Source: Skeletonema tropicum (Eukaryota; Bacillariophyta; Thalassiosirophyceae; Thalassiosirales; Thalassiosiraceae). Taken from it: a stretch of DNA of 64,000 nucleotides. The position numbers and the translations under genes are program-made. The stretch's first letter is position 1. The number at the start of each line of letters is the position of its first letter. The DNA lies in NCBI GenBank assembly GCA_037178625.1, contig CM074132.1, positions 3,286,001 through 3,350,000 on the forward strand. The letters run 5' to 3'. Below, piece by piece: positions 43,238-54,370 of this stretch. The notes beneath the pieces are model-generated. The model ran no database searches. It was not told the origin of the DNA and was given only the letters and a program-made list of their open reading frames with translations.

Positions 43238-44233
43238 TCAGTCATCAAGACCACAAAGCATGAAGCCTGCAATCTGCTCGCACCGATCCTTACACGCATC
43301 ATATAACTCTCCATCTCCCTTACCGGTACTCATCCCGCCAGTAGCACCAACAAATATCTCAGCAATTCCAGTCGGCCGCAATCCCAACCTTGCTGCCTCG
43401 GCTAGCAGCTTCGGAGCTGCACAATCCCCAGTACCTCCTGGGACTTTGGTCGGACCTCGCGTACATATGGTGGTAAGAGGGCGTAAAGGATCTCCTCGGA
43501 AATTTGTAAGAAGTTGGTGGCGACGTACTTCGTCAAGTGCTAAGGTGGCGAGGCGGGCACGCTTCTTTGTGAGATGCTTGACCTTTGCTTCGTTGATACT
43601 TTTTTGCTTTTTCAGTGAAGATGCTTCTTCAAATGGATAAGCATTCGACTTATTTGTTGCATCAATCTCATCAAAAAGCTTCGTCACATCATCTCTAAGC
43701 CGACAAAACACAGGTAAACTCTCCGGAACTTGACCAATGATTGGTGACCATCCGGGCAAATTCCACTTCCCTCCGAGTTTTCCAGCGTAGGCCTTGAGTA
43801 TTACAGTATCACCGCTTGTCAAGTTGTTGGATGAGCCCGAATAGAAGCGATTGTTGTCGGGTATTTTGCACACCAAAACACCAAACATTTTACCTCGGCG
43901 TTCGTACAAACGTTGAATTGCAAGAGAAGGGCCCAAGTCATGTTGCAAGATGTCATTGTTATCACCATGATCTATCCGTAGTTTCAGCTCATCCACATCA
44001 ATCCGACCGCTTTCAATCATACGCTTTCTGAGATCAAGCGCTGCATTTCTCGCTTCCTCGGTGGTAGGAAGGGTGTGACATTTGTTGCAGCGAGCGCAAT
44101 AGCCGCTGAAGAAAGCTGAAGCAAAGTAGATGTTGTTGTTCCATTGCAGAATAAATGAACATATGAGAAGACTGGCGGTGACTAAAGGGTAAGCAACGAT
44201 AGTGATGGATCGTTTATGCATCAGTCTATGCAT
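43238..44233 (-). CDS. Plastid-targeted protein with conserved Cys/Gly-rich C-terminus (copy A)
   Basis: ATG at 44233; 331 residues, single exon. The N-terminus is a signal peptide (IVAYPLVTASLLICSFIL) followed by FASAFFSG. This is the ASAF-type cleavage motif with an aromatic +1 residue that sends diatom preproteins to the plastid. A CARCNKC cluster follows. Conserved blocks: KMFGVLVCKIPDNNRFYSG, AYAGKLGGKWNLPGWSP, GPTKVPGGTGDCAAPKLL, GLRPTGIAEIFVGAT and CKDRCEQIAGFMLCG. To my recollection these resemble the domain fused ahead of RluA-type pseudouridine synthases in some bacteria; no synthase domain is present. The role is unknown. It is divergent from the gene at 44636 across about 400 bp. 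A truncated duplicate lies at 51586-52326. Confidence 0.65.
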   Translation of the reverse strand: MHRLMHKRSITIVAYPLVTASLLICSFILQWNNNIYFASAFFSGYCARCNKCHTLPTTEEARNAALDLRKRMIESGRIDVDELKLRIDHGDNNDILQHDLGPSLAIQRLYERRGKMFGVLVCKIPDNNRFYSGSSNNLTSGDTVILKAYAGKLGGKWNLPGWSPIIGQVPESLPVFCRLRDDVTKLFDEIDATNKSNAYPFEEASSLKKQKSINEAKVKHLTKKRARLATLALDEVRRHQLLTNFRGDPLRPLTTICTRGPTKVPGGTGDCAAPKLLAEAARLGLRPTGIAEIFVGATGGMSTGKGDGELYDACKDRCEQIAGFMLCGLDD

Positions 44234-44635
44234 TTCTCATGTGACGGGTCGGATCAGGAATGCTCGAGGAAGAAGATAGTAGATGATAGTGATGGCTTGA
44301 GCATGAGCAGAGTGTGGCAGAAGCAGAATGATGTGCCATGCGACGCGTGCGACGATGGCATTGGGCAGGTGGGTGGTCTTGGGCGAGTGCCATTTGCTTG
44401 CTACTCCCAAATAAATTTATTGACATAAAGGATTCGACGACACGCGTCGATTATATATGAATAACACACATCTGATCCAAAATCTATCCAATGCAACTGG
44501 GTTCTGGGTTCATTACAACATAATAATAATAATGAGGAGACTATTGCACCTCTCTTGGCATAAAACTAATCGCTCATAAATTGTTGTGCTTCGATAATAA
44601 TATCTCCCTTCACGATAGCAAAAAACAACTACTAC
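44234..44635. promoter_or_regulatory. Bidirectional intergenic region of the divergent pair, copy A
   Basis: Only 402 bp separate the two divergent starts, so both promoters must lie here or overlap the genes. The region is almost identical to 52327-52724 in copy B (a few bases missing near 52545). Sequence features include an AAATAAATTTATTGAC patch and an AATAATAATAATGAGG run. Exact promoter elements cannot be assigned. Confidence 0.5.
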
Positions 44636-46336
44636 ATGATGAGTGTTCAAGAAACAGCTGAAGACTCTCCAGCAGAAGTTGCTGCGCTGACTTGCAACGA
44701 AACTGAAGCTTTGCTTCAGGTAAAGTTCAATATCACAGAAGACGAGTGGAATAGCTCGCGACCTAAGCACAACATAATCGACCTAACCGCTAGAGAGCCC
44801 TTTCTACATCTAAACGGCAATACGGTCAAGTATTACAACAACTTTGCAAGTGTGGGAAACTGGGAGGCGTGCCTTCCCAGAGATGAGTGCTCTGAGGTAG
44901 TTGTGGCCGGTCTTCCTACCGATGCGTATGGATTCTCGTTTGATGGGAAAGCAGTCGATATCGGCCAAGAATTCTTCTACGATGGCACAAATCCTGTCAC
45001 TTCAACTAAAGTGGGCGCTTGTACCAAGCCTATCTGCAAAGATACCGAGGCTCTCATGGAGATTCAGTATTGGACAGGAGAGTATGGCTATAATTATCAT
45101 CATTTTCGTGTTGAAAACAAAGATGGTGGCACTGTTCTATTCGGCGAGCCAGATGGGAATGGGAGATACACTGTTAATCAAACGTACGCTTGTCTGCCAA
45201 AAGATGACGCTTGCTACACGTTCTTAATTGGTGGCGAATATCAATGGTCGCCTACTATCGTGGTCCCATCTTCTTACTCTGTCATTTTTGATGGAAATCT
45301 TGTTCGCAGAAGTGATAGCTGGCTACTCGACTCGGTTCAATTTGGTGGAAGCTGCAAGCCCCAATGCAATCAAGACACTGAGTCTCTTGTTGAGTTCTTT
45401 CTCTATGACCGCAATTGGTGGGACTTGGAATATGAATACAAATGGGATCTCAACGTTAAAAATACCGATTCCTCTCATACGCTTGTAAGTGGAGTAGTGC
45501 CTAGAGGATCTGGAATCTCTGCACTTGCTCACGAGGTCATGTGCGTCCCGAAGGGCAGCTGTTCATCCTTTTACATCTCGGCACCGAAGATGACCAGGGA
45601 AGTAATAGTAAGAGTTCCAGTTGAAACTGGAAACGTGACAGATTGGAACAATATCACATGGGTGAATGAAACTAGAAATGAAATAGTCTCGCTCCGTCCA
45701 GTTTACACTCTGACCATGGACAATGTTACCTCTCGGAAGGTCCTCTGGAATGCACCTGAAGAATATGGAATTGGAAGCGATAACCAAACCACCAACATGG
45801 GAAGTTGCACTGTTGGAGGATTATGTGACGAGGAAACCCATGATCTATTTGATCTTGAATTGCGCACTGCAGCAGAATATGATTGGCCTATGTTTAGTAC
45901 TTGGCAGATGAGTTGGAATTTTGGTTTTAATGGTGATGATTGGAAACTTCAGTACCTCCTTCGAGACACCGACTTCAACAATGAAGCCTATGATCTCGAC
46001 TCAAGCTACTCAACAATCGAGTGTGTTCCAAAGGACGGATGTGACTTGAGCTTCAATATTACTTCAACAGCACTAGTTGATTCTTACTCAGTGAAGAAAA
46101 ATGGCATCCAACTTGAAAACGAACAAGTAGCAAGTAAATATGGTGGAGAGTTGCTCATGACGCCCTTCGGACAGGAATGCAACCCGCCTTTGTCTGGAGG
46201 TGCCATCGCTGGCATTGTGGTTGCGTGTGTCGTTGCTGTAGGTGCGATTGTATTCGGCTTGGTTTGGCGTAAGAGACGTCAAAATCAGTCTTCCAAGGAA
46301 GGAGAAGAGGATCCATTGCGTGAGAGTCTCCTCTGA
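44636..46336 (+). CDS. Type I membrane protein with cysteine-framed ectodomain repeats (copy A)
   Basis: ATG at 44636; 566 residues. The ectodomain is built from about four diverged repeats of some 120 residues, each opening with a Cys followed by an acidic patch and LLQVKF/LMEIQY/LVEFFL/LFDLEL, and each ending near C-PKDxC (CLPRDEC, CLPKDDAC, CVPKGSC, CVPKDGC). Many NxT/S sites suggest secretion and glycosylation. One transmembrane helix (GAIAGIVVACVVAVGAIVFG) precedes a short basic, acidic-tailed cytosolic end. No signal peptide is visible at this ATG; an upstream exon is possible. It looks like a cell-surface adhesion or recognition protein, family not recognised. A mutated duplicate lies at 52725-54370. 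Confidence 0.65.
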   Translation: MMSVQETAEDSPAEVAALTCNETEALLQVKFNITEDEWNSSRPKHNIIDLTAREPFLHLNGNTVKYYNNFASVGNWEACLPRDECSEVVVAGLPTDAYGFSFDGKAVDIGQEFFYDGTNPVTSTKVGACTKPICKDTEALMEIQYWTGEYGYNYHHFRVENKDGGTVLFGEPDGNGRYTVNQTYACLPKDDACYTFLIGGEYQWSPTIVVPSSYSVIFDGNLVRRSDSWLLDSVQFGGSCKPQCNQDTESLVEFFLYDRNWWDLEYEYKWDLNVKNTDSSHTLVSGVVPRGSGISALAHEVMCVPKGSCSSFYISAPKMTREVIVRVPVETGNVTDWNNITWVNETRNEIVSLRPVYTLTMDNVTSRKVLWNAPEEYGIGSDNQTTNMGSCTVGGLCDEETHDLFDLELRTAAEYDWPMFSTWQMSWNFGFNGDDWKLQYLLRDTDFNNEAYDLDSSYSTIECVPKDGCDLSFNITSTALVDSYSVKKNGIQLENEQVASKYGGELLMTPFGQECNPPLSGGAIAGIVVACVVAVGAIVFGLVWRKRRQNQSSKEGEEDPLRESLL

Positions 46337-46439
46337 TGAGAAGAAACTTTTGCATCTGTGACTTCAGCTTTATAGTCATTGAAATGAAGGGTGTTGATGG
46401 CGACGAGAATCGTTTGCGGCTTGGAATTTTGGATGGGAA

Positions 46440-47600
46440 AATAGACAAGGTGTTAAATGATGTTAATAAGTGATTAGTTTAGGATGGTATAGCTCCTTGG
46501 ATCTGAACTTGCCCATTTTAGGTAATATGAGTTTAATGAGAGGAGCGCAGCTTATCTCGTAGTTGAGTAGCAAGTCCGCGCTCCTCTTGTCTCGTAGGTG
46601 ATGGCATGTTCCCCCTCCCTCCATTCCTCTCTCAACTGCTTTCGTCAGGTGAGAGTGAGGGTCCTCACTCTTCCTCCGCCACCACAGAGGTGGGGGAGAG
46701 GGGATTACTCCCACTCCAGGTGTGCCAGTTGGACATCCCCGGCCCATTCTCAATGAGTGGCCGGATGCGGTGGTGCCTGTCCCTACCCCTCTGAGCAGGA
46801 GTGAGTTTGTGCCCGGAATAGGGCAAGGTACCCGCACATACTTAGAATATCATCTGGCTACGCTGACGCTCCCATTTTTTTCAGCCAAGTGTGTACCCAG
46901 CTGACGCATCGCATTTAACAGCTTTCCGGGTAAATGGTTTTTGGAGGGAACTAGAAGCCCAGAAAAGCTCATAAGCCTGACCCGCCAAAACCTTCAGAGG
47001 AACAAAACCATTTTTTCACACACACCCACCATACCATGGTAACTTGGCCGTAGGGAGATCGATAGGCTGGCACATGTACTCTACTTTATGTCGGAAACGA
47101 CGATAGGATCGTTTTCGGCTATATCTCACGATGTTAAATCTTGTTCATTTAGTTTGGGTTCCATCAGCCCTACGAGAAACAGTGATTCCATTGTAAGCTA
47201 GAGTTTGTTAGCCAAATTTGTCCAGTAATTACTATGGGCCGACAAAAATGCTTATCTTGGCGAGGAAATAAGATATTTATATGATTCTTTCATACGCAAG
47301 ACCCGCACGAACACACTCGAAAGGGCTGTATCATTGGTTCTGTCTATATCTTGTCCATAGTGGAAATAAAATTCGGGGCTAGTTAGTACGGCCGCCATGG
47401 TGGAGGTGTCTAAAAAAAGGTTTTGTTCCTCTGAGACGGGCGAAAGACAGGCTTATTTTTGAGCTATATACCGAATGGAGAGATGATGCCGTAGGAGTTT
47501 GAAAATGGCGCGACAGTGGAGAAGGTGGGCAAGATGCCCATCTGTGTCATAGGTGGCAGGTACCAGTAGAAAAATGGATTTATCCCACGTAGGAATAGGT
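46440..47600. other. Intergenic / edge of the retroelement block, with an imperfect inverted repeat
   Basis: 46470-46550 repeats part of 42121-42210. About 46950-47038 and 47395-47470 are imperfect inverted repeats sharing AGCTCA-AAGCCTG and CAGAGGAACAAAACC. They may bound a small foldback element of about 500 bp. No coding capacity seen. Confidence 0.45.
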
Positions 47601-47679
47601 ACACACACATTTTAGACGTCCTGCTCAGCTAGCGCAGCGGTAGGGCCCAACTCAGCACCACCCAACATAGATCATAGTA

Positions 47680-50600
47680 GAGGTATGTTAGTAGATACAA
47701 TTTATGAGCTTGATGGAGGCTGGTACACTAGTAAGTCTTCTAATAGGTTGGTCAAAGAAATCTATGAATTTTGGGCCAATCTGAGCTGCCCCGATGACTC
47801 TACAGTGCAGCCCCTGGCAGGGCCAGAATCCGAAGATATGGGCAAAACCTTGAGTCTCAGTTCGGCTAATATAGATATGAAAAGAATTGAGACATCTATC
47901 TTGTAGATAGGCCAGTTTTAAAGAGCTTGACTTCAGCTTTCAGAATCACCACCAAACGTTGTCTGAAGTCTATATCTCGCCGAGATATGGGACCAGAACG
48001 AAGCCTATTGAGCAATTGTGCCCACATATGGGCACATACCCGGAAAGCTGTTAAGGTCTCTCTACCTGGCATTCCATCAGCCGTGAAGCAGAGGGGGGTG
48101 AAGTCCCGACGTCGTTCGCTGCCTCTTCAGCAGTGCGTTGAGTACTCTAGTGTAGATAAAGGGTTCGTACTCAACGTCACCAGGAGTAAAGGCTTGCTTG
48201 AACAAGGAGCCAAATTCCCTCGTAACATCATTTTGTGGCGGCAATGGACGAGACCGCCCACCTTGCATTGGAGAGCATGTTCCACCGTCATTTTTGCACC
48301 ACATCCATCGCATAGGTCTGACATGTCCATCGGCTTCAGGTTGTACCGGAGACGTAAGTTGTCTCGAAACTCTTCAGCCGATAGGATCGTGCCATTGAGG
48401 CGGTTTGGGACAGCCGTCAGCCAACATCCAGTCTCACAGATCCGTTCCAACCTCCTCTTTTATCACCTGGTTTCTCTCTCCCCCACTGGGTGAGATGGTA
48501 CTCAGCATCAAGCTTCTTCGATTCCTGCGATCCAATTCTAGCCATCATAGCTGACTGGTGGGTTTTCGGGCAGAGTTCCCGACGATTGACCAGCGTTTCA
48601 ACCAGGTGTTCCACCGCTTGTCGCGACGTCTTGAAGCAATCCTCAGATTGTTCCACAGGGAACCGGATTGCTAAGCCTGCATGTTTCACACTAAGGGGAT
48701 GCAGGTGTCGCAACTCTCCAGATAATTCCGATGGGGAGATGCCAAAGAGAGGTGGGATAAATTTCTCTCTAATGGCAACCTCAATCGGAGCAAGAAGGGG
48801 CCCCACGTTTGGCACAATGCGCGATACGTATGTCCATTCATTCTGAAGGGACAGTACAAACGCTGCATAAGCCGCCTGGGGTTGTGTGTAGGCACATTTG
48901 CCAAGGACTTCCACGCAATATACCCACTCTTCCTTCTCCGCTGCATCACCATACACTCCACCAAGATATCGGTGGTAGCGTTCATAATTCAGTTCCGGTA
49001 TGTCAGCCGCTTCAAAGGCCGCTCGTGCAGCATCCTCATCTTGCGGCATACAAATGTAGTGGGATTTATCTGGTTCGGGATAGTATCCAACATAGGGCCC
49101 CTTTTCTTTGAGAAGCTGAAGCATATAATAATAGCATTATCGAGTGCAGTACCGACACCACCGAGTTCATCAGCATACCAAGGTTGGAGAGCTCCAGGGA
49201 CTTTTCCCTTCACCATTCCGCTGGTGGCATCAGGGCGATGCCATAGCACACCATAGACAGGCAGCACCCCTGCGTGATGCCCTCCTTGCACGCAATGACG
49301 GTAGGATCTTCTCCCATTTTATTCCGCATATAGCAAAGGCTATGGTGGCGATAGCGGTTGTAAGCTATCTGTGCGAGTGGGGGGCATCGATGGTATACCT
49401 CCCACAACATGTTGTATCAATATTGAGTTCATCGAAAGCATTGCGAGCATCCACTAGGAGTAGGCCATAGCCACTCCCTGGGATGTAGTGTGAGTTTTCC
49501 GTGTCAGGTTAGATGGGATATTCAGGGAAGGGTGGGGGTGTTGGGTCAGTGCTCGCCTCCTCAGTTGAGGCATCCGCCGGTGGCTCTTCATTCTTACTTG
49601 AACTTTCCACCACACTGTCATCAAACCCATCTCCATCTGCTCCGTCTTCTCCATCTCTGTTCTCCGTCTCCGGCTTATTCGCCGCCCCTTGCATGTTCAA
49701 CCACCCACCCAGTTCTGGAAATACTTCCAGAATGGTATGGATTGCACCTTCTATGCCCGCCTGAAGTCCAGCGCAGAGTTGGACATTGTTGCAGGCGTCT
49801 CGCGCTCGCTCTTTGCACTGATCAAGGATTGTTTCAGAGATCAGCCGCATCCAGATTTTTCACCCCCGACTCCTTATCCACTGCAAGCAGTCGCACGTGG
49901 TAGAGGGCACGGGCACGGATTTTGGCGTAATCCGGTTGTGCGCATCCAAGCCATGTAGCCCACTCCGCCATTTCAACAACTCGTAGAGCATCAAGAAGCT
50001 GCTCCGTGTCGGGTAAGCCACGCTTTCAGCATTATTCCATCCACTCCACAAGGGCCTGCAGCCCCATGAAGTTTGCTAGAGCGACTCTCAATGTGATCCG
50101 CATCGACATAAACAAAAGCACCTACATCTTCTTCCTCAAAGTCCGGGGGTTTCTAGAGAACGAGGGGGTCACCTTCAGCTGGAGTCACGGGGGAGGGGAA
50201 CTTTGACCTCAGGACATCATCCGTCACCTCCCGGACTGCCTTCCGAATGTGACCATTTTGAAGTGTAGTTGCAAATCGACGAGCTACCAACTCGCCTATC
50301 CCATGGGACGACCCCTCAATCGTCCCGATTGTCCTTCAATTTCCACTGCTATAACCAGCAACAGAATATCTCCTTTCTCCCAGAGGTCAAGACGAGTTGT
50401 GATCAACTTTTTGATGTCTGCGCTCCTGGAGCAACCCCTCTTGCGTGTGAGAATACAAGCAGGGAACATGTGAGCTCTTTCTGCATTCATTTTGCCCTCT
50501 CGGACGTTTTTGAATTCGGTTGTAAGAACATTGAGAAACCTAGCGCCAACTCCGTTGCGGTAGACCTCATAAAAGGGAGCAATACTTTTCACCACCCTGG

Positions 50601-51630
50601 AATAGAGTTTCTGGTAGTATCTGTCTTCCACTGCAGATAGTTGGCCGTGTAGATGAGTGCCATTATTCTGATGGATTGTATCACCGTACACACTAATAAG
50701 TTTGCGGTCTGCCCATGAAGGAAGTTGAAGTTCATCATCCTTCTTTGCAAGTTGACCGCAGATCGCTGTGATCGCATCCTCCGTAAGCTCTTTTCTAGGC
50801 ATAATTACCCTCTATCCCTCCTGTGCCATCATCCTTCCCGCCTTCTCCACTTTCCCTTGCTTGAGCTTTAATCCTTCCCTGCCGTCTCTTCATCCTTCTC
50901 TTCCACTCCTGCTGTCTCCTCAGGAGAGGCAGCTGTTCCATCAATATCATCCTCCTCATCCATCTCCGGCCACGTCTGGTCTCCATTTCTCAACCTCAAT
51001 CTGAAATCAAGTTCACCCGGTTAACGGTTGATGCAACAAGATCCATGGCTAGGGCCTGCTTTGGGCCGTAGAAAAGATCCGGTGGTATCTTTTCACGGAC
51101 ACCGTGGGCAATATTGTCCACGATCAAACCGGCTGCCTTGGTACTGTCGATTTTGCCACAGTTTGCCAAATGAGGTCCCCTCTTCAAATTGTGCTCTTCT
51201 TCTGCATCTGAGGCATCATCAGTGGCCGAGTGGTCGCTGTATGATGAGTCATCTGCATCAGATATCTCCTCTCATGAATCGTCACGGCCAGCTAGAGCGG
51301 ACTGGTCATTTGAATCAGTTTCAACTTCAGTGTTTTACGTTTTGTCAGATGGGTCAACCGCAGCAGTGTCGACAGGCGTGGGGTGAAGTGATTCCGGATA
51401 TCATCATGTGGCCTCTTGTCCTCCTTAATGGCTTCTGTCTTAGATTCCTCTTCGGCCTTTTTCTTCGACAGCTTGCCACCATGGGGGTGCGGGAGAGTTA
51501 CTACTCCCCGTTTGGGGTATATTCTTGGACCCGATCCTTCAGACTAGTACTAGTTGAGTTTTGGCATCGCTTCTTGGTTCCAGGATCAGAACAAGTGCAT
51601 AGTTGCTTCTTGATGGCACATGGACACGAG
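47680..51630 (-). mobile_element. Decayed non-LTR-type reverse transcriptase element
   Basis: Coding pieces on the minus strand appear in order. A charged gag-like part (about 51500-50996, GGKLSKKKAEEESKTEAIKE). The start of a long ORF at 50802 (MPRKELTEDAIT). LCAGLQAGIEGAIHTI near 49790. Palm motif A LLLVDARNAFDELN (about 49460), motif B KEGITQGCCLSM, motif C PWYADELGG. Thumb region GPYVGYYPEPDKS and YHRYLGGVYGD. SLQNEWTYVSRI. A C-terminal zinc knuckle CDGCGAKMTVEHALQC (CX2CX7HX4C). A last block RDFTPLCFTADGMPG. The zinc knuckle spacing fits elements with a restriction-like endonuclease. Frames break repeatedly and motif C has YADE in place of YADD, so the copy is dead. There are no LTRs. 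Confidence 0.7.
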
Positions 51631-51631
51631 T

Positions 51632-52326
51632 TGGTGGCAACGTACTTCGTCAAGTGCAAGGGTTGCGAGGCGGGCACGCTTCTTTGTGAGATGCTTGACC
51701 TTTGCTTCGTTGATACTTTTTTGCTTTTTCAGTGAAGATGCTTCTTCAAATGAATAAGCATTCGACTTATTTGTTGCATCAATCTCATCAAAAAGCTTCG
51801 TCACAGATAAACTCTCTGGAACTTGACCAATGATTGGTGACCATCCGGGCAAATTCCACTTCCCTCCGAGTTTTCCAGCGTAGGCCTTGAGTATTACAGT
51901 ATCACCGCTTGTCAAGTTGTTGGATGAGCCTGAATAGAAGCGATTTTTGTCGGGTATTTGGCACACCAAAACACCAAACATTTTACCTCGGCGTTCGTAC
52001 AAACGTTGAATTGCAAGAGAAGGGTCCAAGTCATGTTGCAAGATGTCATTGTTATCACCATGATCTATTCGTAGCTTCAGCTCATCCACATCAATCCGAC
52101 CGCTTTCAATCATACGCTTTCTGAGATCAAGCGCTGCATTTCTCGCTTCCTCGGTGGTAGGAAGGGTGTGACATTTGTTGCAGCGAGCGCAATAGCCGCT
52201 GAAGAAAGCTGAAGCAAAGTAGATGTTGTTGTTCCATTGCAGAATAAATGAACATATGAGAAGACTGGCGGTGACTAAAGGGTAAGCAACGATAGTGATG
52301 GATCGTTTATGCATCAGTCTATGCAT
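51632..52326 (-). pseudogene. Truncated copy B of the plastid-targeted protein gene
   Basis: The first 224 or so residues match the gene at 43238-44233 almost exactly, including signal peptide and FASAFF motif. A 24-nt in-frame deletion removes the segment before VTKLFDEID. After LDEVRCHQLV the homology stops at about 51632, where the retroelement block begins, and the frame runs into unrelated codons ending at 51586. The conserved C-terminal block is missing, so the protein is probably not functional. Confidence 0.75.
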
Positions 52327-52724
52327 TTCTCATGTGACGGGTCGGATCAGGAATGCTCGAGGAAGAAGATAGTAGATGATAGTGATGGCTTGAGCATGAG
52401 CAGAGTGTGGCAGAAGCAGAATGATGTGCCATGCGACGCGTGCGACGATGGCATTGGGCAGGTGGGTGGTCTTGGGCGAGTGCCATTTGCTTGCTACTCC
52501 CAAATAAATTTATTGACATAAAGGATTCGACGACACGCGTCGATTATGAATAACACACATCTGATCCAAAATCTATCCAATGCAACTGGGTTCTGGGTTC
52601 ATTACAACATAATAATAATAATGAGGAGACTATTGCACCTCTCTTGGCATAAAACTAATCGCTCATAAATTGTTGTGCTTCGATAATAATATCTCCCTTC
52701 ACGATAGCAAAAAACAACTACTAC

Positions 52725-54370
52725 ATGATGAGTGTTCAAGAAACAGCTGAAGACTCTCCAGCAGAAGTTGCTGCGCTGACTTGCAACGAAACTGAAGCTT
52801 TGCTTCAGGTAAAGTTCAGTATCACAGAAGACGAATGGAATAGCTCGCGAACTAAGTTCTCAGTCACGCCCTTTCTATATCTAAACGGCAATACGGTCAA
52901 GTATTACAACAACTTTGCAAGTGTGGTAAACTACGAGGCGTGCCTTCCCAGAAGGTAGTTGTGGCCGGTCTTCCTACCGATGCGTATGGATTCTCGTTTG
53001 ATGGGAAAGCAGTCGATATCGGTCAAGAGTTCATCTTTGATGGCACAAATCCTATCACCTCGACAAAAGTGGGCGCTTGTACCAAGCCTATCTGCAAAGA
53101 TACCGAGGCTCTCATGGAGATTCAGTATTGGACAGGAGATCTATCTCTCAATTATTTTCGTGTTGAAGACAAAAATGGTGGCACTGTTCTATTCGGTTTC
53201 GGTGATACACTAAATATTGGGGATTACTCTGTTAATCAAACGTATGCTTGTCTGCCAAAAGATGACGCTTGCTACACGTTCCTAATTGGAAGCAAATCTC
53301 AGATTTCTCCTCCCACCTTCGCCCCGCCGTCTTACTCTATCATTTTTGATGGAAAGCTTGCTCGTAGAAATGATAGCTGGCTATTCGACTCGGTTCAGTT
53401 TGGTGGAAGCTGCAAGCCCCAATGCAATCAAGACACTGAGTCTCTTGTTGAGTTCTTTCTCTATGACCGCAATTGGGGGGACTTGGAGTATGAATACGAA
53501 TGGAATCTCAACGTTAGAAATGGCGATTCCTCTTCTACGGAGGTTGCAAGTGGAGTAGTGCATAGAGGACCAGGCATCTCCCCACTTACTCACAAGATCA
53601 TGTGCGTCCCGAAGGGCGGCTGCTCATCCTTTTACATCTCGGCACCAAAGATGACCAGGGAAGTAGTAGGCGCGAATTGGATTAATAACACATGGGTGAA
53701 TGAAACCAGAAATGAAATAGTCTCGCTCTTTCCCGTGTACACTCTGACCATGGACAATGTTACCTATCGGAAGGTCGAATGGTATTCACCTGAAAATGAG
53801 AATGGATCTGGAAGCGATAACCAAACTACCAACATGGGAAGTTGCACTGTCGGAGCCTTATGTGATGAGGAAACCCAAGATCTGTTTAATCTTGAATTGC
53901 GCACTGCAGCAGAATATGATTGGCCTCCTTTTGAGTGGACTTCGATTTCTCATGACTATATGACGTGGGCATTTGGTCCTTCTTGGCCTCAGCACCTCTT
54001 TCGAGACACCGACTTCAACGATGTTGCTTATGATCTCGACTCAAGCTACGAAGTAATCGAGTGTGTTCCAAAGGACGGATGTGACTTGAGCTTCAACGTA
54101 ACTTCCAGATCACCAGTTGATTCTTACTCAGTGAAGAAAAATGGCATCCAACTTGATACCAGGCAAGCGGAAGATGGTGGAAAGCTGTTCATGACGCCAT
54201 TCGGTCAGAACTGCACTTCACCAAACAGTTCTTTGTCTGGAGGTGCCATCGCTGGCATTGTGGTTGCGTGTATCGTTGCTGTAGGTGCGATTGCCTTCTG
54301 GAATAAGAGACGTCAAGATCAGTCTTCCACCAACAAAGGAGAAGTGGATCCATTGCCAGAGTCCCCTTGA
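52725..54370 (+). pseudogene. Copy B of the repeat-bearing type I membrane protein, with a 13-nt deletion
   Basis: Matches the gene at 44636 along its length, with scattered substitutions and small in-frame indels. After CLP-R in the first repeat, 13 bases present in copy A (around 44882-44894) are missing, which shifts the frame into a stop at 52956-52958. From 52940 the original frame resumes and stays open for 476 codons through all remaining repeats and the transmembrane helix (GAIAGIVVACIVAVGAIAFW). Translation from the ATG at 52940 could give a shorter product; otherwise it is a pseudogene. The open remainder argues for recent loss. Confidence 0.7.
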
